The notes under the pieces: generated by a model | The model's input: only the letters and a program-made list of their open reading frames with translations | Told to the model about the DNA's origin: nothing | The model's database searches: none | Translations under genes and position numbers: made by a program | Shown: piece by piece, positions 7,488 to 12,702 of the stretch | How positions within the stretch are numbered: the first letter of the stretch is position 1 | Layout: each line of letters starts with the position of its first letter | Origin: Candidatus Omnitrophota bacterium | Lineage (GTDB): Bacteria > Omnitrophota > Gorgyraeia > Zapsychrales > Fredricksoniimonadaceae | Reading direction: 5' to 3' | DNA length: 12,702 bases | Assembly (NCBI GenBank): GCA_017987425.1 | Contig: JAGNTT010000038.1 | Span: 1 to 12,702, forward strand

Positions 7488-7673
7488 ATGTCCAAACCTG
7501 CCGACTATTTTCAGGGTTTAGATGGTCTTCGCGCGGTTTCAATCTTTCTCGTTATCATCCATCATATCGGTCTTTTCTTTTCTTACTGGCCGTTTCAATC
7601 CGATAGTGAATTGACCAAGGTTTCTGGACGGATCGTCTATCTGGGTTTTCTCGGGGTAGATCTTTTTTTGTGA
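7488..7673 (+). CDS. Acyltransferase family 3 (OafA-like), N-terminal fragment before frameshift
   Basis: N-terminal 61 residues of an integral membrane acyltransferase of the Acyltransferase_3/OafA-YrhL type, which usually transfers acyl (often acetyl) groups to cell-surface sugars. Visible are the family's opening motif GLDGLRA (10-16), a first membrane segment ending in the His pair H25/H26 (family active-site region), and the start of the G-V-D-L-F segment. The frame then ends at TGA (7671-7673), exactly where homologues read VDLFFVISGFLI; that continuation is present in the -1 frame from 7670. The start ATG is 10 bp after prfA and has no clear ribosome site. An in-frame TTG at 7446 would overlap prfA and adds only Lys-rich sequence. 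Either a one-base loss in the T7 run (real or a sequencing error) or a recoded gene. Confidence 0.8.
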   Translation: MSKPADYFQGLDGLRAVSIFLVIIHHIGLFFSYWPFQSDSELTKVSGRIVYLGFLGVDLFL

Positions 7674-7692
7674 TCAGCGGTTTTCTGATCGC
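7664..7692 (+). other. Slippery heptamer, stop codon and hairpin at the acyltransferase frameshift
   Basis: In the N-terminal frame the codons are CTT TTT TTG TGA, so 7664-7670 reads T TTT TTG, a canonical X XXY YYZ heptamer for -1 slippage. A -1 shift gives ...VDLF(F/L)VISGF, restoring the family motif. The next codon is the 0-frame stop. An 8-bp inverted repeat (7670-7677 with 7685-7692, one G-U, 7-nt loop) begins at once. The spacing is shorter than the usual 5-9 nt of ribosomal frameshift signals, and the same bases encode conserved residues, so chance is quite possible. The seven-T run would also allow polymerase slippage or a homopolymer error. Confidence 0.4.
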
Positions 7693-8572
7693 GGGTCTAC
7701 TGCTGGAGGACATCTCCGGACCATTGCGCCTTAAACGGTTTTATGTCCGCAGGGCGTTCAAAATTCTTCCACAGTATTTTACAGCTGTTTTGGCCGGGAT
7801 AGTTTTGGCGGTGTTTGTCTTTAAAACGAAATGTTCTTTGGGTATGGGCCTCAGTTATCTCTTCATGGTTCAGAACTATATTAATCCGCCGCTGACTATT
7901 GTCGCCCATTTATGGTCGATCGCCGTGGAAGAACACTTTTATATTTTTTTGCCGCTGATTTTCTGGGTTGTCTGGGCGATGTTTAAAGATCAAGCCGGAC
8001 GCAAATGGGCGCTCTTGGTTATATTCCTGCTGCTCATCATCGCGGGCAATTGGCTTAGGTCTGTGGGATTGGCGGGGGCATCGAGTTGGAATCCGTTAGA
8101 CTGGCAGGCAACTCATCTTCGGTTCGACGCGCTCGTTTTCGGGTGTCTGCTCCGGTTGATTTTTCCTCTATTCGAGGAGAAACTCAAACAGGATAAAATT
8201 CTGCCGATCATTCTGTTCCTGATCAGCGCCGGTCTATTCATGTGTGTCTTTTATTATTATCACAAATTGCGTTGGTGTGACTACACGACGGTTTATATGG
8301 CTTGTGGTCTTTTGGTGATTGCGGTCGTGGGAGGCTGCTGGCCGTTGACGAGGATTCTTGAGGCGCCGGTCTTGCGTTACGTGGGGAGAAATTCCTACGG
8401 CATTTACATTTGGCACTATATTTTGATTTTCTTTTTTGTTAACTATTACATCGCGATTAAATCGTTGTGGGTGATCGCCGGATATGTAGCGGCGTCCTTG
8501 TGTGCCGGGATTATTTCAACGGTGACGATCGAGAGATTTTTTCTGGATGCGCGAAAACGCATCATGCCGTAA
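7670..8572 (+). CDS. Acyltransferase family 3 (OafA-like), C-terminal fragment after frameshift
   Basis: The remaining 300 residues of the same membrane acyltransferase. Read from the GTG at 7670, they begin VISGFLIAG, the direct continuation of the upstream VDLF. A basic loop (RLKRFYVRRAFKILP) follows, then HLWSIAVEEHFYIFLPL, the LWSL-x-VEEQFY-like signature of the OafA group, several hydrophobic segments, and a C-terminal YVGRNSYGIYIWHY motif typical of the family. Joined with the upstream part the protein is about 361 residues, a normal length, and no further stop or shift is seen, so the damage is a single event. GTG overlaps the upstream TGA and lacks a ribosome site, so independent translation is doubtful. 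The role is probably O-acylation of lipopolysaccharide, exopolysaccharide or peptidoglycan; the substrate cannot be told. It stands between prfA and prmC. Confidence 0.85.
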   Translation: MISGFLIAGLLLEDISGPLRLKRFYVRRAFKILPQYFTAVLAGIVLAVFVFKTKCSLGMGLSYLFMVQNYINPPLTIVAHLWSIAVEEHFYIFLPLIFWVVWAMFKDQAGRKWALLVIFLLLIIAGNWLRSVGLAGASSWNPLDWQATHLRFDALVFGCLLRLIFPLFEEKLKQDKILPIILFLISAGLFMCVFYYYHKLRWCDYTTVYMACGLLVIAVVGGCWPLTRILEAPVLRYVGRNSYGIYIWHYILIFFFVNYYIAIKSLWVIAGYVAASLCAGIISTVTIERFFLDARKRIMP

Positions 8573-8582
8573 TAAAGGTTTT

Positions 8583-9380
8583 ATGAATGTCAACGAACTG
8601 ATCCTTACGCATATTCTCAATTGTTCCAGAGCTGATTTGCATTTGAAAGGATTTGCCTTAAATGCGGATCAGCAAAAAATGTATGACGATATTATGCGCC
8701 GGTTTGATGCGGGCGAGCCGCTGCAATATATACTCGGGGAATGTGAGTTCATGGGCATTTCTTTCAAGGTGGACCCTCGCGTGCTCATTCCTCGTCCCGA
8801 GACCGAGCTGCTCGTAGAAACGGTTTTGAACGTGATTAAAGAAGAAGAGCAGTCCGGGATGATTAACGGACTCGACATTGGGACCGGTTCCGGGAATATT
8901 CCGATCGCTTTAGTCAAACATGATCCAAGAATACGGATGGCTGCCATAGATGTTTCATCCGGGGCGCTGGAAGTGGCGAGGGAGAACGCTTCGCGAAACA
9001 ATGTTTTTTCCCGAATCGAATTTATCAAGGGTAATGTGTTTGAATGGTTTGATCAGGTGCAGACACGCCGTTTTTCCTTTATCATATCGAACCCGCCGTA
9101 TATCAAGACCGGGGATCTGGCGGGGCTTCCGCAGGATGTTCAAAAGGAACCGCAGAATGCTCTTAACGGCGGAGAAGACGGTTTACGGTTTTATGAACAT
9201 ATTGTGAAGAACGCTGAAAAAGTTCTTCAGCCCGGCGGATCGCTATTCTTTGAAATCGGCGAAGCCCAGGGAAAATCCCTCGAGAACCTTTTGACCCGGC
9301 AGGGGTCTTTTGTTAATATACTGGTCAATCAAGACTACAATCAGAGAGATCGAATCGTTCAGGCCCAATTAAAAATTTAG
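8583..9380 (+). CDS. prmC: Release factor glutamine N5-methyltransferase
   Basis: SAM-dependent methyltransferase that methylates the glutamine of the GGQ motif in RF1 and RF2, raising peptide-release efficiency. From the ATG at 8583 it has 265 residues. The N-terminal helical domain (about 1-65) binds the release factor. RPETE at 71-75 is a conserved family motif. SAM binding is shown by DIGTGSGNIPIAL (98-110) and the acidic D123. The catalytic NPPY motif is at 170-173 in IISNPPYIKTGDL, the site that holds the glutamine amide. The ATG is supported by AAAGG (8574-8578) 4 nt upstream and lies 10 bp after the acyltransferase stop; an ATG at 8547 would extend the protein into the preceding gene. 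prmC usually directly follows prfA, but here one gene intervenes. Confidence 0.95.
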   Translation: MNVNELILTHILNCSRADLHLKGFALNADQQKMYDDIMRRFDAGEPLQYILGECEFMGISFKVDPRVLIPRPETELLVETVLNVIKEEEQSGMINGLDIGTGSGNIPIALVKHDPRIRMAAIDVSSGALEVARENASRNNVFSRIEFIKGNVFEWFDQVQTRRFSFIISNPPYIKTGDLAGLPQDVQKEPQNALNGGEDGLRFYEHIVKNAEKVLQPGGSLFFEIGEAQGKSLENLLTRQGSFVNILVNQDYNQRDRIVQAQLKI

Positions 9381-9408
9381 TGATATTGAGCCTAACAACA
9401 GGAGTTTT

Positions 9409-10671
9409 ATGGATAAATTTGTCATTGAAGGGGGAAAACCGTTAAAAGGTGAAATCAGAGTCAGCGGTTCAAAGAATGCCACCTTGCCGATCCTGGCCGC
9501 GACACTCCTCACGGATGAGCCCTGCGAAATCAAGAATTTTCCAAGACTGCGCGATACAACAACGATGCTCAAACTTTTAAAATCGTTGGGTAAAAACGTC
9601 GAGGTTTCCAAAGACAGAATTCTAATCACCGCTAACGGTACTCTCAATCACGTTGCCGACTATGATCTTGTGTCGACGATGCGCGGATCCTTTTGTGTTT
9701 TGGGGCCGCTTCTGGCCAAGCTGGGCAAGGCCAAAGTCTCGATGCCTGGCGGATGTATCATCGGTGTGCGCCCAGTCGATCTTCATATGAAAGGGATTTT
9801 AGCGCTCGGCACCAAGGTGACTATGGACGGCGGTTATGTGATCGCCACTGCTCCGAAGTTAAAAGGCGCGCATGTTTATCTGGGCGGTGTATTCGGTTCA
9901 TCGGTTCTGGCGACCGCGAACGTCATGATGGCCGCGGTTTTGGCCCATGGCCAGACCATCATCGAATCGGCGGCCTGCGAACCGGAGATAGAAGATCTTG
10001 GAAATTTTTTAAGCGAGATGGGGGCAAAGATTGAAGGGCACGGCACACCGAAGATCGTGATCAACGGTGTCCGACGGCTGGAAGGTGTAAGCTACCGGAT
10101 GTCGCCTGACCGTATCGAAGCGGGAACTTTTATCCTGATGGCTGCCGCAACACGAAGCCACCTGACCATCCGCGATGTGCAATTGAATCAGATGTCAGCG
10201 CTTGTTGATAAACTCACTCAAGTCGGTGTTGTCATTGAAAAGGGCAGGGACGTTATTCACGTTAAGCCGGGAAGAAATTTGAAACCGGTGTCCATGACGA
10301 CATATCCACACCCGGGTTTCCCAACGGACCTTCAGGCCCAGTATGCCGCACTCATGTCTATCATTCCCGGTGTCACGGTTATTACCGACAAAGTGTTTCC
10401 TGACCGCTTCATGCATATCCCCGAATTGAACCGTATGGGAGCCAGGATCCGCAGAGAAGGCGGGGTCGCGATTATTGAAGGCGTTAAAGAGTTGGTCGGT
10501 GCGCCGGTCATGGCGTCCGATCTTCGCGCGTCAGCCGCGCTTGTGATCGCCGGATTGGCCGCTAAAGGAAAGACGGACATTCACCGCATCTATCATCTTG
10601 AGCGCGGATATGAAGACCTGGATAAAAAACTCGTCGCCATCGGCGCTAAGGTTTGGAGAGAGAAAGAATAA
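9409..10671 (+). CDS. murA: UDP-N-acetylglucosamine 1-carboxyvinyltransferase
   Basis: Transfers enolpyruvate from phosphoenolpyruvate to UDP-GlcNAc, the first committed step of peptidoglycan synthesis, in the cytoplasm. The 420 residues match the family (E. coli 419). Catalytic K22-N23 lie in SGSKNATLPIL, R92 in TMRGS, and the active-site cysteine is C116 in SMPGGCIIGVRPVD. PGFPTDLQAQYAAL and the late DLRASAALVIAGL motif are also present. Having Cys rather than Asp at position 116 predicts the usual sensitivity to fosfomycin at the target level. AGGAG (9400-9404) lies 4 nt before the ATG, and the gene starts 28 bp after prmC, probably on the same transcript. Unlike the close relative EPSP synthase it has the MurA-type cysteine loop. 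Confidence 0.97.
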   Translation: MDKFVIEGGKPLKGEIRVSGSKNATLPILAATLLTDEPCEIKNFPRLRDTTTMLKLLKSLGKNVEVSKDRILITANGTLNHVADYDLVSTMRGSFCVLGPLLAKLGKAKVSMPGGCIIGVRPVDLHMKGILALGTKVTMDGGYVIATAPKLKGAHVYLGGVFGSSVLATANVMMAAVLAHGQTIIESAACEPEIEDLGNFLSEMGAKIEGHGTPKIVINGVRRLEGVSYRMSPDRIEAGTFILMAAATRSHLTIRDVQLNQMSALVDKLTQVGVVIEKGRDVIHVKPGRNLKPVSMTTYPHPGFPTDLQAQYAALMSIIPGVTVITDKVFPDRFMHIPELNRMGARIRREGGVAIIEGVKELVGAPVMASDLRASAALVIAGLAAKGKTDIHRIYHLERGYEDLDKKLVAIGAKVWREKE

Positions 10672-10680
10672 TTTAAAGAA

Positions 10681-10751
10681 TGCAAAGGAGCGCAAAAGTA
10701 CACAGAGGTACGCAGTTGTGACCTTTGAGTTCATTTGTCACCTTTGTGTAC
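10681..10751 (+). repeat. Degenerate 10-bp-period repeat arranged as an inverted repeat
   Basis: On the + strand four successive 10-mers share a CAAA-like core at exact 10-bp steps: TGCAAAGGAG, CGCAAAAGTA, CACAGAGGTA and CGCAGTTGTG (10681-10720). The second half holds similar units on the opposite strand, seen as two near-identical 12-mers, TTGTGACCTTTG (10716-10727) and TTGTCACCTTTG (10735-10746). The outer arms 10698-10709 and 10740-10751 are complementary over 12 bp with one G-U, making a strong hairpin that ends 2 nt before the trpG ribosome site. The style resembles dispersed GCAAAGG-type intergenic repeats I recall from environmental genomes. The 94 bp spacer holds no gene. Confidence 0.6.
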
Positions 10752-10765
10752 CCTAAGGTTTTAAT

Positions 10766-11332
10766 ATGATACTGATGATCGACAACTACGATTCTTTCAC
10801 CTACAACCTCGTTCAGTATTTTGGGGAATTGAACGCGGACATGAAGGTCTATCGAAATGATGCATTGACCGTCAGTCAGGTTGAGAATATGAAGCCGGAA
10901 AAAATTGTTATCTCGCCGGGGCCTGGCCGTCCCGAAGACGCGGGTATTTCCGTCGAGATCATTCAGAAGCTGGCCGGAAAGATTCCAATCCTAGGCGTCT
11001 GTCTGGGCCATCAGGCCATCGGTTATGCGTACGGCGGTAAGATCATTCACGCAAAAAACTTGATGCACGGCAAGACATCCCGAATTTCCCATGACAACCG
11101 CGAAATTTTCAAGAATCTGGAAAATCCTTTTGAAGCGACGCGTTATCATTCGCTGGTGATCGATCCCAAAGCCCTGCCGCAGGAACTGGAAGTGACGGCG
11201 ACCACCGTGGACGATCAGGAAATCATGGGCGTACGCCACAAAACACTGCCGTTGTGGGGCGTGCAATTTCATCCGGAATCCATTTTGACGAAAGAGGGAA
11301 TGAATATCCTGCGGAACTTTCTTCATTTATAG
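10766..11332 (+). CDS. trpG: Anthranilate synthase component II (glutamine amidotransferase)
   Basis: Class I glutamine amidotransferase subunit that releases ammonia from glutamine for TrpE, which converts chorismate to anthranilate. The 188 residues are normal for the family. The N-terminus MILMIDNYDSFTYNLVQY is typical of TrpG/PabA. The oxyanion region is SPGPGRPEDAG (50-60). The catalytic triad is visible as C79 in GVCLGHQAIG, and H169 and E171 in FHPES. TAAGG (10754-10758) lies 7 nt before the ATG, just beyond the 3' arm of the upstream inverted repeat. trpD follows after 32 bp. trpE is not next to it, so the partner subunit is elsewhere. TrpG and PabA cannot be told apart by sequence; one protein may serve both tryptophan and folate synthesis, although the trpDC context favours TrpG. 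Confidence 0.93.
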   Translation: MILMIDNYDSFTYNLVQYFGELNADMKVYRNDALTVSQVENMKPEKIVISPGPGRPEDAGISVEIIQKLAGKIPILGVCLGHQAIGYAYGGKIIHAKNLMHGKTSRISHDNREIFKNLENPFEATRYHSLVIDPKALPQELEVTATTVDDQEIMGVRHKTLPLWGVQFHPESILTKEGMNILRNFLHL

Positions 11333-11364
11333 ACGATCGTGATGAAGTTCTGCCAAAGCCTGCG

Positions 11365-12387
11365 ATGATCACCTCCATGCGCAAATACATCGACAAGGTC
11401 CTTAACCGATACAATCTTTCCAAAGACGAAGTCCGGGATGTTATGAAGATCATCATGTCGGGAGACGCCTCCCCGGATGAGCTCAAGCAGTATCTTTTGG
11501 CTTTGAACGATAAGGGCCCGACGGTTGAAGAAATTACCGGCGCAGTCGAGATCATGCGGCAGTTTGTCATCGGGGTTGAGACGAGTCATGAGGTTGTGCT
11601 TGATACGTGCGGAACAGGCGGCGATCATAAAAATACGTTTAATATTTCGACGATCAGCGCTTTGGTTGTCGCCGGGGCAGGTGTCGTGGTGGCCAAGCAC
11701 GGCAACCGGTCGGTCTCAAGCGTCTGCGGCAGCGCCGATCTCTTGGAAGCTCTCGGCGTGAATCTGGCGCTTGATTATACGCAAATCGGCAAATGCCTGG
11801 ATGAAATCGGAATCGCTTTCTTGTTCGCCCAGAATCTTCATCCGGCGATGAAGAATGTGGCGCCGGTGCGAAAGACTTTGGGGGTTAAAACGATTTTTAA
11901 TATTCTGGGACCGTTGACCAACCCGGCAGATGCCACGCATCAGGTGATGGGTGTTTACAACCGCGATCTGGTCGAGCCCATGGCGGAAGTTTTGAAAAAT
12001 TTAGGACTCAAGCGCGCGCTCGTAGTTCACGGCAACGACGGTCTGGATGAAATCACGACGACCGACCGTACGTTTGTAAGCGAATTTAACGGCAAGGATG
12101 TTGTGAGCTACGATATCGATCCCGAGGAATTGGGGATCGCGCGCGCGTCCCACGCGGATCTGACAGTCTCCAACATCCAGGAAAATGTCCGCGCGGCCCA
12201 GGATGTGTTAAACGGCGTAAAGGGACCTAAGCGGGATATCGTCGTCATCAACGCGGCGTATGCGCTTTATACCGTCGAGCTGGTCAAGACAATTGCCGAA
12301 GGCATTACTGCCGCCCAGGAATCCATCGATTCCGGACGCGCGCTTGCCAAGCTGGAAGAATTAAAAGGATTTTCAAATCGTGGTTAA
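11365..12387 (+). CDS. trpD: Anthranilate phosphoribosyltransferase
   Basis: Joins anthranilate to 5-phosphoribosyl diphosphate, the second dedicated step of tryptophan synthesis. From the ATG at 11365 it has 340 residues, the usual length. The PRPP-binding glycine loop is DTCGTGGDHKNTFNIST (80-96). KHGNRSVSS (111-119), the anthranilate-contacting R169 in APVRKTLG, NILGPLTNP (179-187) and the Mg-binding pair D228-E229 in GNDGLDEI are all present. The reading frame continues upstream to a GTG at 11254 inside trpG, but that part is trpG's sequence in another frame and does not look like TrpD. ATG 11377 would remove only 4 residues. No good ribosome site precedes either ATG, so translation may depend on coupling to trpG. 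trpC overlaps its end by 8 nt. Confidence 0.95.
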   Translation: MITSMRKYIDKVLNRYNLSKDEVRDVMKIIMSGDASPDELKQYLLALNDKGPTVEEITGAVEIMRQFVIGVETSHEVVLDTCGTGGDHKNTFNISTISALVVAGAGVVVAKHGNRSVSSVCGSADLLEALGVNLALDYTQIGKCLDEIGIAFLFAQNLHPAMKNVAPVRKTLGVKTIFNILGPLTNPADATHQVMGVYNRDLVEPMAEVLKNLGLKRALVVHGNDGLDEITTTDRTFVSEFNGKDVVSYDIDPEELGIARASHADLTVSNIQENVRAAQDVLNGVKGPKRDIVVINAAYALYTVELVKTIAEGITAAQESIDSGRALAKLEELKGFSNRG

Positions 12388-12702
12388 TGATTTTCTGGAA
12401 AAGATTATTGTCTATAAACGCGAGCTCCTCAAAGAGAAGCAGGCATATTACGAGAATTTGAAGAAGAACATCGATCTCGCCAAGCACAGTCATTATCACA
12501 TTTTTAAGAAAGCAATTTCGAAACCAGGCGCCATCAACCTGATCGCGGAGGTCAAGAAGGCGTCTCCGTCGCGCGGGATTATCCGTGAGGATTTTGATGC
12601 AGTGAAGATCGGCAAGACCTATGCGCAAAACGGCGCGGCCGCGATCTCTGTTCTCACTGAAGATAAATTCTTTTTAGGAAGGTTCGCTTATTTAAGAGAC
12701 GT
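12380..12702 (+). CDS. trpC: Indole-3-glycerol phosphate synthase, 5' part (cut by window edge)
   Basis: Converts 1-(o-carboxyphenylamino)-1-deoxyribulose 5-phosphate to indole-3-glycerol phosphate. The first 107 residues are visible and the gene continues past the right edge. The start is a GTG at 12380, overlapping the trpD stop by 8 nt, with AAAAGGA (12363-12369) 10 nt upstream; no ATG is available nearby. An N-terminal helix (KIIVYKRELLKEKQAYY) is followed by IAEVKKASPSRGIIRE (55-70), the barrel's first strand, containing the catalytic E57 and K59. SVLTEDKFFLG (90-100) carries the catalytic lysine K96. These motifs are specific for IGPS. The order trpG-trpD-trpC, with overlap, points to a tryptophan operon continuing to the right, perhaps with trpF, trpB and trpA. 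Confidence 0.95.
   Translation, partial: MVNDFLEKIIVYKRELLKEKQAYYENLKKNIDLAKHSHYHIFKKAISKPGAINLIAEVKKASPSRGIIREDFDAVKIGKTYAQNGAAAISVLTEDKFFLGRFAYLRD

Noticed and set aside
10672..10765. Tryptophan leader peptide, T-box or similar attenuator before trpG
   Set aside because: The spacer has no run of TGG codons, no T-box sequence and is too short for a T-box. Its hairpin has no T run suited to intrinsic termination.
11254..11364. Upstream GTG extension of trpD by 37 codons
   Set aside because: The extension overlaps the conserved end of trpG and does not resemble TrpD; starting at 11365 gives the standard length.
11342..11368. Eight-codon frame MKFCQSLR whose stop overlaps the trpD ATG as ATGA
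   Set aside because: It has no ribosome site and could easily arise by chance. Noted only because trpD itself lacks a good ribosome site.
1..12702. CRISPR array, prophage, insertion sequence, toxin-antitoxin or defence genes
   Set aside because: No regularly spaced identical repeats, no transposase, integrase or phage proteins, and no small paired genes were seen. Apart from the acyltransferase every gene is a well-known housekeeping gene.

Overview
The window is a compact stretch of bacterial chromosome, apparently near 50% GC by eye, with every gene on the + strand and standard bacterial codons (TAA, TAG and TGA all act as stops). It holds polA, glgA, coaE, rho, rpmE, prfA, a membrane acyltransferase gene split by a frameshift, prmC, murA, trpG, trpD and the start of trpC, which runs off the right edge. 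No prophage, insertion sequence, CRISPR array, tRNA or rRNA was seen. The order coaE-rho-rpmE-prfA-prmC-murA and the protein character fit an environmental Gram-negative-type lineage. From memory of gene order alone I would suggest the PVC superphylum, perhaps Omnitrophota, but the sequence does not prove it.

Layout. Positions 1-4577 carry polA (DNA polymerase I without a recognisable proofreading site), glgA (glycogen synthase) and coaE (last step of CoA synthesis), with gaps of 8-9 bp that suggest one transcript. A 204 bp spacer follows, with a possible promoter and a cluster of imperfect inverted repeats. Positions 4782-9380 are a transcription/translation block: Rho, ribosomal protein L31, release factor 1 and the RF1-modifying methyltransferase PrmC, with the acyltransferase gene placed between prfA and prmC. 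murA (first committed step of peptidoglycan synthesis) closes this block. A 94 bp spacer containing a degenerate 10-bp-period repeat in inverted orientation separates it from trpG-trpD-trpC, the start of a tryptophan operon that lacks trpE at its head.

How the genes work together. RF1 and PrmC form a direct enzyme-substrate pair, since PrmC methylates the GGQ glutamine of RF1. TrpG and TrpD act on consecutive steps of tryptophan synthesis, and TrpC acts two steps after TrpD. The rest are housekeeping functions for replication/repair, cofactor, storage polymer and cell wall.

Nothing here amounts to a new multi-gene system. The items most worth a second look are the acyltransferase frameshift, which sits on a U UUU UUG heptamer directly followed by a stop and a hairpin, and the two repeat-rich spacers before rho and trpG.
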